Positions 1 through 9,082 are shown, numbered from the stretch's first letter. The stretch: DNA of 64,000 bases from Methylovorus glucosotrophus (GCF_009858335.1 NZ_VMSE01000002.1:62001-126000), one strand, 5' to 3'. The notes: generated by a model not told the origin, from the sequence alone. Numbers and translations are program-made.

Positions 1-328
1 CGTACAGGGTAGAGACCTTGCGATCGGCGTCGGCCAGGATAGGGAAGTTGACCGTGGTGCCCTGGGTTTCGTTGATGTCCTTGATCCAGCCATGGTGAGA
101 CGCTACCGGGTCAACGGAAAGCGCGAGCACTTTGACATTGCGCTTTTTGAATTCGTCGGCGAGCTTGGCGGTGGCACCGAGTTCGGTGGTGCACACTGGC
201 GTGTAATCGGCCGGGTGCGAAAAGAGAATACCCCAGCTGTCGCCCAGCCATTCGTGGAATGAGATGGGGCCGATGCTGGAATCCTGGGTAAAGTCGGGGG
301 CGGTGTCGCCCAATTTGAGAGAAGCCAT
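1..328 (-). CDS. 1-Cys peroxiredoxin (AhpC/TSA, Prx6 type), 3' part missing
   Basis: The reverse strand encodes the first 109 codons of a peroxiredoxin, starting MASLKLGDTAPDFTQDSSIG; the gene runs off the left edge. The peroxidatic cysteine lies in the PVCTTELG motif near residue 46, the usual setting for Prx6-type enzymes, which reduce H2O2 and organic peroxides with an external thiol. The VLALSVDPVASHHGWIKDI segment after the active site is also typical of Prx6. The ATG at 328 has a strong AAGGAGGT ribosome site at 333-340. In other bacteria such genes sit beside sulfonate or sulfur-starvation genes, which fits the desulfinase-like gene next door. The missing C-terminus prevents a check for a resolving cysteine. 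Confidence 0.9.
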   Translation of the reverse strand, partial: MASLKLGDTAPDFTQDSSIGPISFHEWLGDSWGILFSHPADYTPVCTTELGATAKLADEFKKRNVKVLALSVDPVASHHGWIKDINETQGTTVNFPILADADRKVSTLY

Positions 329-443
329 GTATACCTCCTTGACGAGAATAGCCCACACCGGCCATCAGGCCAGCGCGGGCTAGTGAATGGAACGAATTAA
401 TGACAGTAATTCGATCTGGTACCGCGATCAAGCTGAGCCGTGA

Positions 444-1469
444 TCATGCGGCTTTCTGCTTGCGGGTGCGCAACAGCTCATCCAGCGGACCAGGCGCGAT
501 CCAGTCTGCCACGTCAAAGTCAGCCTTGAGGTAGCCCCATTTGAACAGGAAATCCTTGTAGGCACTGAGGCCGGCAATGGAGAGATCGTCCAGCGAAGTA
601 CCTTGCTTGAGATGGATGTCGTTGCCATAGGCTTTGCGTACCCACTCGTCCGTGGAGTGCGATTCCTTGGCGATGTAGCTTACGGTGTCGGCTTCATGTG
701 CGGCAGCCCAGTCGGCCACATCCAGAATCTTGCTCAGGAAACGCACTACCAGGTCGGGGCGCTCTTGCAACAGGGCGTTGTCGACGGTAATCGGACGTGG
801 CGCGCTGTTGTTGGCACGGGCGATAGGATCAGGATGGTTGCGTACATCATAGAGCGTGGTGACGCCATGCTTGTGGGCTTCTTCTACGCCGCGCGCGCCT
901 TTGACGTAAATGGCATCGACCTTGCCGGCTTTCAGGGCTTCAAACTCGGTGGCATAGGGCGTGTGGCTGGAGGTCCAGCCCACACCGGCGCCGCCCTGTG
1001 GCACGGGCAGGTCTACAAACTGGATATCGTCGGCGCTGAGGCCTGCAGCTTCAAGCGAGACGACAATGCCGCGCAGCGCGCTGGCGCGTTGGTGGTCGAT
1101 GCTGATGTCGTTCAGTGGCAGTGCAATGCGCTTGCCTTTCAGCTCAGCCACGCTGGTGATGCCGGAGGTGGGCAGGGTAACCACCAGTTGCGCTTCATCC
1201 ACCCAGTTAAGGCCGATGACGCGGGTGTCGGTGCCATTGGCACGTGCCCAGATGGCAGGCACGCTGCCGCCCTGGCGGAAGGAGTGCGGCAGGCGATGGT
1301 CGTAGTGAGACTCGCGCAAATCGGCGTCTGTCACTTCCTGCAGGGTTTTGATGGTGATGTGGTCGGGGGCGAATTCCTGGGCAAACCAGTTTTCACGCGC
1401 GGCCAAACCCAAAGGGGTAGGCACTGGGCAGCGTGTGTACCAGATGCTATCGATAGCGGTAACAGACAT
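444..1469 (-). CDS. SsuA-fold protein resembling the desulfinase DszB, no signal peptide
   Basis: This 341-residue protein has the periplasmic-binding-protein fold of aliphatic sulfonate binding proteins (SsuA/NMT1), but it starts MSVTAIDSIWYTRCPVP with no signal peptide and should be cytoplasmic. The YTRCPVPTPLGLA segment lines up with YSNCPVPNALLTA around catalytic Cys27 of DszB, the 2-(2'-hydroxyphenyl)benzenesulfinate desulfinase. Cys14 is followed by His55 and Arg65, ten residues apart like DszB His60 and Arg70, in the order H-x9-R-x-GG. The alignment is from memory. The triad suggests a C-S hydrolase acting on a sulfinate rather than a transport protein. Neighbours (SsuD-like monooxygenases, TonB receptor) fit organosulfur use. 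The alternative is a cytosolic sulfonate-binding paralogue. The substrate is unknown. Confidence 0.65.
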   Translation of the reverse strand: MSVTAIDSIWYTRCPVPTPLGLAARENWFAQEFAPDHITIKTLQEVTDADLRESHYDHRLPHSFRQGGSVPAIWARANGTDTRVIGLNWVDEAQLVVTLPTSGITSVAELKGKRIALPLNDISIDHQRASALRGIVVSLEAAGLSADDIQFVDLPVPQGGAGVGWTSSHTPYATEFEALKAGKVDAIYVKGARGVEEAHKHGVTTLYDVRNHPDPIARANNSAPRPITVDNALLQERPDLVVRFLSKILDVADWAAAHEADTVSYIAKESHSTDEWVRKAYGNDIHLKQGTSLDDLSIAGLSAYKDFLFKWGYLKADFDVADWIAPGPLDELLRTRKQKAA

Positions 1470-1613
1470 GAGAGCTCCTCGTGATAAAGATGCGTAGTTA
1501 AAAGATCAATTTAAATGCGTGACAGGTATTTGCAGTATCCATACCAGCACGTGACAGGCCTGCCGAAAAAATATTAGCCATTTAAATCAATAGCTTGGTT
1601 TGAATGGTCAGCG

Positions 1614-1654
1614 CATGCCGCTGTTGCAGTGACTCGCAGTCAACAGGCGGCATG
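1614..1654 (-). terminator. Hairpin behind the ABC exporter operon
   Basis: Arms 1614-1626 and 1641-1654 pair over 13 bases with one bulged G, and the loop is about 14 nt. It lies 14 nt past the stop codon of the second exporter gene. No clear U-tract follows on either strand, so termination or mRNA 3'-end protection are both possible. Confidence 0.4.
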
Positions 1655-1667
1655 GCAGTTCTGCTTC

Positions 1668-3527
1668 CTAGGCAACAGAGCGCAAGCTGTCAGGCTCGGG
1701 CACGGAGGCTTCTTCATACGCCTTGTACAGCTGGCTGTAGGCGCCACCCTTGGCGATGAGGGTGGTGTGGTTGCCGATCTCCTTCACTTCGCCATGCCAG
1801 ATCACGGCAATGCGGTCGGCATCGCGAATCGTGGCGAGCCGGTGGGCAATGACGATGGCGGTGCGGCCTTCGCACAGGCGACGGAAAGCCACCTGCACGC
1901 GGCGTTCGGTATGAATATCCACTGCCGAGGTGGCTTCATCCAGCACCAATACCGATGGGTTGCCGAGATAAGCACGTACCAGGCACACCAGCTGACGCTG
2001 ACCGTGGCTGAGGAAGGTCCCGAGCGGCCCGACTTCGGTCTGGTAACCCTGTGGCAGCCGTTCCAGTACCTCGTCGGCGCCGAGATCGCGTGCGGCGCGA
2101 ATCAGCTCTTCATCGCTGAAATCAGGCGCCGCCAGCCGCAGGTTGTGCAACACGCTGCCGGAAAACAGCACGTTATCCTGCAGCACGACCCCGACTTTGC
2201 GGCGTAGCACTTGTTGCGGATACTCCCGCACATCCACATCATCCAGCAGCACGGCGCCGCCCTGCACTTCGTAAAAGCGCGTCAGCAACTGCACCAGCGT
2301 ACTCTTGCCATGGCCGGTTGGGCCGACGATGGCCAGCACTTCGCCTGCCGCCACCTGCAGGTTGAGGTGACGAATCACCGGGCGGCTGCCGTCCTGCTGG
2401 TAGCCAAACACCACATCGCGAAATTCCACGCTGCCGCGTGGCAGCAAGGGGTTGCGGGGGGTCGCCGGATCATTGATTTCGGGCTCGGTGTCCAGCATGA
2501 GAAAAATCCGCTGGGCAGACGAGGCGCCCGAGGTGTAGCGTTCCAGGAGCTCATTCAGCTCCTGCAGCGGTCCCAGGAAAAGATGCACATAGAACAGACT
2601 CTGTGCGAGCTGGCCTACTGTCATTTCGTGCTGGGCAATGCCCAGGCCACCGGCGAGCAGCAGGGCCGCCTGCCCCACGGTGCTGAGCAGCTGGGTGGTC
2701 GGCAGGAACCAGCCCGTGCGGATATTGCCCTTGACCAGCGTCTGGTTGAAGTCATCCACCAGCGCGCTGTAGCGGGCTTCGTTGGCGTCTTCCTGTACGG
2801 TTTGCTTGATGATGCGCACGCCGGAAACAGTCTCTACCAGGTGCGCGGTAAACCGCGCGCGTGCTTCGGCCACTCGCGCCCAGTTGTGTTCCGAAATGCG
2901 CTTGAACAGCCAGGTGCCCAGGATCAGCAATGGCGTGATGCTGGCGAGGGCCAGCAGCAGCTTGGGCGAAATCCACCACAGGGCAAACGCCGCGCCCACC
3001 AGGCGCAGCACCGCAGACAACAGCTCCGGCGGCCCCTGGATCAGCAGGGGTTCCAGCGCATCTACATCGCGGTCGGCGCGCGAAATGATACGACCGGCCT
3101 TGGTGCTATCAAAATAGCGGATGCTGAGCGCCTGAATATGACGGAATACCCGCACGCGTAGGGCGTTGAGGATGTGAATGGCCGTCGAGCCCGCGAGGTA
3201 TTGCGAGACTGCGGCGAAGGCAAAGCGCAGCGCCCAGGTGAGCCCCATGCCCAGCGCCATCCATACCAGCAGCGGTGTATTGAGTACTAGCCCTTTTGCG
3301 GTCTGGATAAAGCCGTGATCGATGACTTGGCCAACAAACCATGGCCGCAAAAAGATGATGCCGACCAGTATTACCTCAATGCCGATAATGGCGGCAATAC
3401 GGCCTTTATACGGCGCCAGCAGCGGTAACAAACGCCAGAACATATTGCGGTCCAGGCTCTTTTTGGCGAGCTTTTGCTCCAGCTCAATGTCATTCAGGGC
3501 GCGCTCTTGGCGCAGGGACTCAGCCAT
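1668..3527 (-). CDS. ABC exporter subunit (fused TM + ATPase), catalytically complete half
   Basis: A 619-residue half-transporter: about six transmembrane segments in residues 40-330, then a nucleotide-binding domain. Visible motifs are Walker A GPTGHGKST near residue 402, signature LSHGQ near 507 (canonical LSGGQ), Walker B VLVLDEATS near 527 with the catalytic Glu, and an H-loop in IAHRL near 561. Its start overlaps the end of the preceding exporter gene by 8 nt, so the two are co-translated and probably form a heterodimer. It keeps the catalytic Glu and His while its signature is altered. That is the complementary pattern to its partner and typical of heterodimeric exporters such as TM287/288 or BmrCD. 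It resembles MdlA/MdlB and lipid or drug exporters; the substrate is unknown. Confidence 0.9.
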   Translation of the reverse strand: MAESLRQERALNDIELEQKLAKKSLDRNMFWRLLPLLAPYKGRIAAIIGIEVILVGIIFLRPWFVGQVIDHGFIQTAKGLVLNTPLLVWMALGMGLTWALRFAFAAVSQYLAGSTAIHILNALRVRVFRHIQALSIRYFDSTKAGRIISRADRDVDALEPLLIQGPPELLSAVLRLVGAAFALWWISPKLLLALASITPLLILGTWLFKRISEHNWARVAEARARFTAHLVETVSGVRIIKQTVQEDANEARYSALVDDFNQTLVKGNIRTGWFLPTTQLLSTVGQAALLLAGGLGIAQHEMTVGQLAQSLFYVHLFLGPLQELNELLERYTSGASSAQRIFLMLDTEPEINDPATPRNPLLPRGSVEFRDVVFGYQQDGSRPVIRHLNLQVAAGEVLAIVGPTGHGKSTLVQLLTRFYEVQGGAVLLDDVDVREYPQQVLRRKVGVVLQDNVLFSGSVLHNLRLAAPDFSDEELIRAARDLGADEVLERLPQGYQTEVGPLGTFLSHGQRQLVCLVRAYLGNPSVLVLDEATSAVDIHTERRVQVAFRRLCEGRTAIVIAHRLATIRDADRIAVIWHGEVKEIGNHTTLIAKGGAYSQLYKAYEEASVPEPDSLRSVA

Positions 3528-5304
3528 GATGGACTCCTACCAGTTCGCGATATTCCGCATGATGTTCAAGCAAATGGGTGTGCTGGCCTTCGGCCACGAT
3601 ACGGCCTTTGTCCAGCACGGCGACACGGTCTGCCAGCAGAATGGTGGACAGCTTGCTGGCAATCAGCAGCACGGTCACCGCCTGGCCGCTGGCATCGCGC
3701 AGGCGGCGAATGTTATCCAGCACGCGGCGCTCGGTCAGCGCATCCAGTGCGCTGGTGGCATCGTCCAGAATGAGGATGCTGGGATGCGCCAGGAAGGCGC
3801 GGGCCAGGCTGATGCGCTGGCGCTGCCCGCCAGATAGGGTAATGCCGCGATCGCCGATGCGGGTCTGCAAGCCATCCGACAGCGAGTCCAGCACATCGCG
3901 TGCGGCCGCCAGCTCCAGCGCTTCCAGCAGCTCGGCTTCGCTGGCCTGCGGTCTTGCCAGGCGCAGATTGGCCTCCAGCGTATCGGAAAACAGAAAGCTT
4001 TCTTGCGGCACGACATGGATGCGTCGCCGCAACTCATCCAAGCGGAACTGGTGGACGTTTTGCCACCCAGACGATGCAGAACCAATATCCACACTGCCAT
4101 GGCTCGCATCCAGCAGCCTTGGCAGCAGAGCGGCCAGGGTGCTTTTGCCCGAACCGGTAATGCCGACCAGCGCCAGGATTTCCCCCGGGGCTGCGCTTAA
4201 ATGGCAATGCTGCAAAATGGCGTTGCCACCGGCGGCTTGTACGGTGACATCGTGCAAACGGAAACCGAGCGCTACTTTGGGGATGCTGTCATTACCGCCC
4301 ACGATGGTCGGTGATTCGTCCAGCAGCTCCCAGATGCGGCCAGCGGAAGAGCGGGCATCGGCAAATACCTGCATCACGCGGCCGATAGGCTCAATGCGGA
4401 AAATCAGCGTATTGGCGACCAGCAGGGAGGCAATGAGCGCACCGACTTCCAGCTGGCCTTGCTGGATCAGCCAGGCACCAAAACCCAGAATCCAGACCTG
4501 GGAAAGCGCAACCAGCGTTTGCGGCAGTGGCGTATGAACCGCCGCGTAGGCCAGCGCTGTGTGGGCATGGCGCACAAAGGTCTGCACGAAGCCCTCAAAA
4601 GCGCCAATGCGCGAGGATTCCAGGGCAAACGCCTTGATCACGCGCACGCCGTTAATGCCTTCACTCAGTTCCTGATTCACCTGGTCATACGCCTGGCCCA
4701 CGGCGCGATCCAGCGTGACCAGTTGATCGGTCTGGCGAATGAAAATGGCAATACCTGCCAGCACGAAAGCCAGCGTGCCCAGGCCCAGCCACACGTTGTA
4801 AAGGCAGAGCAGGCCGATGGAAACCAGTATCCACACACTGGCCTCAAACACCTGGCGCCAGAAGTTGATCAGCGCATCGCGCACCTTGTCGGCATCGCGC
4901 GTGGTGCGGGTGACCATTTCGCCTACCCCGTGCTGCAGGTGGTAGGCGAGGTCCAGGCGCTGCACCTGCACCAGAATGCGCTCGCGCAGCAGCGAAAGGA
5001 GATCCTGACCAATGATCAGCGACAGCACGCCGGCAAAGTATTGCAGGATGCCACGGCCGGTAGCGACAGCAAGAATAATGGCGATCCAGTACCAGGCCAC
5101 GGCAAGATCATAGTGGCCATTGGGCAGGAGCTTGATGGCTGTCCCGTCATGCACGGCTTGCACGGCATGGCCGATCAGCCAGAGTTGCCAGGCCATGCCG
5201 GCGTTCACCAGTAAAAACAGAAGGGCCGTCAGGCTGAAGCGCCATGGCATGGTGCGATATAGCCACAGGCAGCGGAGTAGCGGATGGGTGGGGGAGATGG
5301 ACAT
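3520..5304 (-). CDS. ABC exporter subunit with degenerate ATPase site
   Basis: A 594-residue fused permease/ATPase starting MSISPTHPLLRCL. This start has a GAGG ribosome site and avoids the upstream terminator stem; an in-frame ATG at 5343 lies inside that stem. About six transmembrane segments precede the nucleotide-binding domain: Walker A GITGSGKST near residue 383, canonical LSGGQ near 490, Walker B ILILDDATS near 512 with Asp in place of the catalytic Glu, and IASKLS near 549 where the H-loop His is replaced by Ser. This half therefore cannot form a normal catalytic site with its own Walker motifs, but it supplies a good signature to the partner. It overlaps the partner gene by 8 nt and lies 69 nt downstream of a TonB receptor gene. 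Confidence 0.88.
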   Translation of the reverse strand: MSISPTHPLLRCLWLYRTMPWRFSLTALLFLLVNAGMAWQLWLIGHAVQAVHDGTAIKLLPNGHYDLAVAWYWIAIILAVATGRGILQYFAGVLSLIIGQDLLSLLRERILVQVQRLDLAYHLQHGVGEMVTRTTRDADKVRDALINFWRQVFEASVWILVSIGLLCLYNVWLGLGTLAFVLAGIAIFIRQTDQLVTLDRAVGQAYDQVNQELSEGINGVRVIKAFALESSRIGAFEGFVQTFVRHAHTALAYAAVHTPLPQTLVALSQVWILGFGAWLIQQGQLEVGALIASLLVANTLIFRIEPIGRVMQVFADARSSAGRIWELLDESPTIVGGNDSIPKVALGFRLHDVTVQAAGGNAILQHCHLSAAPGEILALVGITGSGKSTLAALLPRLLDASHGSVDIGSASSGWQNVHQFRLDELRRRIHVVPQESFLFSDTLEANLRLARPQASEAELLEALELAAARDVLDSLSDGLQTRIGDRGITLSGGQRQRISLARAFLAHPSILILDDATSALDALTERRVLDNIRRLRDASGQAVTVLLIASKLSTILLADRVAVLDKGRIVAEGQHTHLLEHHAEYRELVGVHHG

Positions 5305-5322
5305 AGTGCCTCGCATAAAACG

Positions 5323-5360
5323 TAAAAAGCGGATACCCGGCACGTGGCCGGATATCCGCT
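5323..5360 (-). terminator. Rho-independent terminator between TonB receptor and ABC exporter
   Basis: Arms 5329-5341 and 5347-5359 form a GC-rich stem with one unpaired base on each side, followed on the minus strand by TTTTT. It sits just after the receptor stop codon and about 20 nt before the exporter start. The exporter would then be expressed by read-through or from a promoter of its own. Confidence 0.75.
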
Positions 5361-5373
5361 ACAGGGGCTCTGT

Positions 5374-7824
5374 TTAGAAACGCAGTGTCAGCGATACACC
5401 AGCAGTACGGGGTGCGCCATAGATAGCGGTGGAACCGGTTGCAGGCGTGGCTGGCAACGCATGTGCCAGATACTCCTTGTCAAACAGGTTGTTCACGTAC
5501 CCGGTAATGGCCAGACGATCACCTTTGGTGCTCCAGGTTACGCGTGCATTGACGATGGAGTAGCCTTCCTGGCTCAGCAGTTTGTAATAGGTGTTCTGCG
5601 CGGTGTTCTGTGCATTTACAAAGTAATATTGCTGACCGGTATAACGCCAATCCAGACTGGTCACGATCTTGTTGTCGTTCGCCAATGGAATGCGATAGTT
5701 GGCTGACAGCAAGGTATTCAGGTTGGGGGTACGTACCAGATCGTTGCCGTCGTAGTTGGTGGTGCTGTTCTGTACCTGCAGTTTGTCGAACTCCCCGGAT
5801 TGCAAGCCGATATTACCGATCAGGCGCAGATTGCTGGTCGGCAGTGCCTCCACTTCAAACTCCGCGCCTTTTACCGTCGCGCTATCCGCATTCTGCAGAT
5901 ACGATACGGTGGTAGTGGCACCCGCAGGCAAGCCCACCACGTTCACCTGAACATCCTTGTAATCGTAGTAGAACAAGGTCGTGTTGAAATTCAGACGACC
6001 GTTCAGCCATTCGGATTTGTAGCCGATTTCATAGGCATTCAGCTTTTCCGGTTTTACTGTGTTCAGGGCAGCGGTCGCTGTCGCGGCCGTATTAAAGCCG
6101 CCAGACTTTTCGCCGTGCGCAAACTTGAAGAAGGTGCGGCTGGTGTCGCTGATCTTGTATTCCGGCGTGAAATCGTAGGTAAACGAATCCCAGCGTTTTT
6201 CCTGATGTGCATCGAAGTTGGTCACGAGGCCAGTCGGATTGTTGTAGCTGCCGATGTAGCTATTCCACCATTGACCCAGGTTGTCCCAACTGGCAGCGGT
6301 AATGCCAGCACCAGAGGCCGAGCGGCGGCTGATGTCGACTTCTTTCTTTTCGGTCGACCAGCGCGCGCCCACGGTGGTCTTGAAGGCGTCTGTCCAGTTA
6401 TATGTAGTGCTGCCAAACAGCGCGAAGCTGGAAGCCTTGTGATCGTAATCGGTGTAGCTGAAGTTGTTCAGAGCGTTGGTGCTGGTGCCGATGTAGGCTG
6501 GCACGCTGCCATTAGGCAAGCGGGCGGCAGCGCTGTAGGAACTGATGTCTTCCTTGAAAAAATGTGCACCCGAGAGCCAGTTCCAGCGGTCTTCACGTGG
6601 TGACGCGAAGCGGAATTCCTGTGAATACTGCTTGCTGTCGGCCTTGGTATAGCCACGGGAGAGTTCCAGTGCGCTGTTGTCAGCATCATTCAGCACGGTC
6701 TGATCCCAATCTTCGTATGCTGAAATGGACGTGAGCGAGTACTTGCCCAGATCCCATTTCAAGGTCAGCGATGCGCCATTCTGGGTTGAGTCGCCGCTGT
6801 TTTCGGCATTCGAGCTAACATCCTTGCGGCTGGTGCTGGGGACATAACCAAAGCGGAAAGCACCGCCCGGGCCGGCACCAATCACGGTCTGAATGCTGCC
6901 ATCGGTTGTGTAGTCGCGACGGTGCACATTGAGCAGGGCTTCCAGATTATCGGTCAGCTGGAACAGCAATTGACCGCGCACGGCGGTGTCCTTGATCGCG
7001 CCATCGCGTTGGCCAGTGAATTGGTTGCGGAAGAATCCATCGCTGCTTTGATCATAGAAAGACAAACGGCCAGCCACGCGCTCGCTGACGATTTCGCCGC
7101 CGACGGCCCCTTCAAAAATACGCGAGCCGTAGTTGCCGATATCGGCCTTCACATAATTTTCACCCGTATTGAACGAAGGCTTTTTGCTGATGATGTTGAC
7201 CGCGCCGCCAGTGGTGTTCTTGCCCCACAGCGTGCCTTGGGGGCCGCGCAGGACTTCAACCCGGTCGAGGTCAAACAGCGGGAAGCCACTAGCAGTGGCA
7301 TTGCTGATATAGACATCATCCAGGTAGATGCCTACCGGGCTGGCCATGTCGATCTGTTGCTGACCGGAACCCACACCACGAATCCACCAGCGTGGGCGAC
7401 CATTGAACTGGGTGTTGGCGGAGGCATTGGGCACGTAGTTGAGTACCTCGCCTGCGGATTTGCCTATGCCTTTGTCCTGCAACTCCTTGCCGCTTAATAC
7501 GGTGATGGCGGTTGGCACCTTCTGTGCGGTTTCTTCACGCTTGTTGGCGGTCACCACCACGCTGCCCAGGGAAGCTTCACTTTCGCCCTGGCTATTCACG
7601 GTGGCTGGCTGGGCTGCTGCGGTAGTGCCGGTGTCGCTTTTGCCATCTTCGGCGGATTTGGTCTGCGCCGTAGAGGCGTCATTGGCTGGCGTGGCATCAG
7701 CGGCATAGGCCTGGCTGATGACCAGGCTGCCAATGAAGACGCTGCTCAACGCACGCAATAGAGGTTTAACGATAAAGCGCGTTTGCGCCGGCTGATCTGA
7801 TGGGCTGCTCGTTGTTATGGTCAT
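5374..7824 (-). CDS. TonB-dependent outer-membrane receptor
   Basis: An 816-residue receptor starting MTITTSSPSDQPAQ with an AGGAAAC ribosome site; an in-frame ATG 39 nt upstream lacks one. After a long polar N-terminus and a hydrophobic stretch ending in SQAYAADA, an Ala/Thr/Ser-rich linker leads to the TonB box region SLGSVVVTANKREE. The plug carries IRGVGS, YLDDVY and VEVLRGPQGTLWGKN. The barrel ends in GVSLTLRF with the terminal Phe expected for Bam-dependent assembly. The family takes up siderophores and also sulfate esters and other organics. Divergent SsuD-like genes and the nearby desulfinase-like gene suggest an organosulfur ligand, but the sequence does not prove that. Confidence 0.92.
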   Translation of the reverse strand: MTITTSSPSDQPAQTRFIVKPLLRALSSVFIGSLVISQAYAADATPANDASTAQTKSAEDGKSDTGTTAAAQPATVNSQGESEASLGSVVVTANKREETAQKVPTAITVLSGKELQDKGIGKSAGEVLNYVPNASANTQFNGRPRWWIRGVGSGQQQIDMASPVGIYLDDVYISNATASGFPLFDLDRVEVLRGPQGTLWGKNTTGGAVNIISKKPSFNTGENYVKADIGNYGSRIFEGAVGGEIVSERVAGRLSFYDQSSDGFFRNQFTGQRDGAIKDTAVRGQLLFQLTDNLEALLNVHRRDYTTDGSIQTVIGAGPGGAFRFGYVPSTSRKDVSSNAENSGDSTQNGASLTLKWDLGKYSLTSISAYEDWDQTVLNDADNSALELSRGYTKADSKQYSQEFRFASPREDRWNWLSGAHFFKEDISSYSAAARLPNGSVPAYIGTSTNALNNFSYTDYDHKASSFALFGSTTYNWTDAFKTTVGARWSTEKKEVDISRRSASGAGITAASWDNLGQWWNSYIGSYNNPTGLVTNFDAHQEKRWDSFTYDFTPEYKISDTSRTFFKFAHGEKSGGFNTAATATAALNTVKPEKLNAYEIGYKSEWLNGRLNFNTTLFYYDYKDVQVNVVGLPAGATTTVSYLQNADSATVKGAEFEVEALPTSNLRLIGNIGLQSGEFDKLQVQNSTTNYDGNDLVRTPNLNTLLSANYRIPLANDNKIVTSLDWRYTGQQYYFVNAQNTAQNTYYKLLSQEGYSIVNARVTWSTKGDRLAITGYVNNLFDKEYLAHALPATPATGSTAIYGAPRTAGVSLTLRF

Positions 7825-8327
7825 GTTGTTTCCTGTTAAGTGCAAATAAATAAACGACGACATGGGCTAGCGCAGAATCTGTGCCAGCGGTGGATGGCTG
7901 TTTGGAATTAACGCTAACTGATTGTTGTAAAAAGATTTAAATGCACAGGCGTGTCGCACTTGTTCACTTGCTGCTGTTTTTGCAGCAACAATTTCTGGTG
8001 GGTCTGTTGCGTTTACTGTTGGCAGGGCAACAACGGACCTTCATGTGCCTGCAGGAATCTCCGGACACGAAAAAATCGCGACTGTTGCTCCAGCATCAGC
8101 AGTGGTGGAGAAAGTGTTGCGTGCTGCACAAACGCATGAAGAGGGCGCTAGTGAATACCGATGAAAATGGAGAAAAAAAGACCACGCGGAGAGGCTAGTC
8201 GATTGAAAAATAAGAGATAGACGTATGGCCCCAATATAAATGCCATGGGCTGGCACAAGCATTGCCAATGCATCGGAGGTCTGGCTATCACGCCATTAAT
8301 AAAACCTCTTAATGTAAAGGAGACCCC
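7825..8327. other. 503-nt divergent intergenic region, likely regulatory
   Basis: This gap separates the minus-strand receptor operon from the plus-strand aldolase-nitroreductase-monooxygenase genes and should hold both promoters. A 7-bp inverted repeat with a 7-nt loop (7968-7974 and 7982-7988) lies in the middle. Its arms read TTGCTGC and GCAGCAA. An open frame at 7941-8198 would give an 85-residue Leu/Gln/Arg-rich peptide, but it has no convincing ribosome site and resembles no family I know. No riboswitch was recognised. Confidence 0.5.
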
Positions 8328-9020
8328 ATGTCTAACCCGCTGTCCGAGATTGACCTGATTTCATACGTGGAAGATGCCAAAGCCGATGCCATTCATGCCT
8401 TTGGTGTGCTGAGTCGCAACGGAACCCTGTCTGCCAGCCTGACTTACCATGTCACCCACCTGGTGCCAGGGCACGACAAATTGCTGCATATCCGCTTCCC
8501 AGGCGGCCTGGCGCGTGATCAGTCGCCCAGCATTGCCATTACCGAGTTCGCCCAGCATCCCGACCATATCCTGCGTGAATCGCGCCTGGACGCTGATACC
8601 GTCATCCATGCCCATACCAATTTCCTGTCGGCGTGGTCGCTGGCGCACAAGCCATTTCCGATTTTGTATGTGGCCGCGGCCCGCCATCTGGCCGCCCGCG
8701 AGATTCCCAATCATCTGGACCGCACGCGCAGTGTTTACGACGTTATCAAGGAGCGGCTCGATCAGCATCCTGAGCTCGCACCACCACCTGCATTGCTGGA
8801 GTCGAATGGCGGCGCCAATTTCTGGGGCAAGGGGATTATCAAAACCTCGGAGTTGATCCTGTTTATTGAAGAGGCTGCGCGCTATCAGGCGATTGCCGAA
8901 CAGATCGGCGGCGCACAGCTGTATACCCCGGGGGCGCTGGAGTTGCAGTGGCAGCGTACTGGACTGCTGGATAAAGCCAAATCCTATACCGGGCGCTACC
9001 TGGCCGATATCACTGGCTAA
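8328..9020 (+). CDS. Class II aldolase/adducin-family protein
   Basis: A 230-residue protein with the class II aldolase fold. The metal-binding HxH pair is in TVIHAHTNFL near residue 90, a conserved acidic-glycine region follows, and the C-terminal NFWGKGIIKTSEL then EEAARYQAIAEQI matches the family's typical ending. Members cleave phosphorylated or carboxylated sugars, but many uncharacterised ones sit in sulfonate or nitroaromatic clusters with flavin monooxygenases, as here. The ATG is preceded by AAAGGAGA at 8317-8324, a strong ribosome site. It leads a plus-strand series with a nitroreductase and two SsuD-like enzymes. The substrate is unknown; an aldehyde or hydroxy-acid released by desulfonation is only a guess. 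Confidence 0.75.
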   Translation: MSNPLSEIDLISYVEDAKADAIHAFGVLSRNGTLSASLTYHVTHLVPGHDKLLHIRFPGGLARDQSPSIAITEFAQHPDHILRESRLDADTVIHAHTNFLSAWSLAHKPFPILYVAAARHLAAREIPNHLDRTRSVYDVIKERLDQHPELAPPPALLESNGGANFWGKGIIKTSELILFIEEAARYQAIAEQIGGAQLYTPGALELQWQRTGLLDKAKSYTGRYLADITG

Positions 9021-9082
9021 GCACGTGGCCGGGGGTACGCGCTCCGGCCCGCCATCCACTTGATAAGCATGAAAGCAAACAC

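Noticed and set aside
603..1484. A 293-codon open frame on the plus strand
   Set aside because: It is antisense to the DszB-like gene, has no family resemblance and follows the codon-position bias of the real gene.
2211..3161. A 316-codon plus-strand frame
   Set aside because: Antisense to the ABC exporter, with shadow-type composition and no ribosome site.
7941..8198. An 85-codon small gene
   Set aside because: There is no convincing ribosome site or family match; it is mentioned only as a possibility in the intergenic entry.
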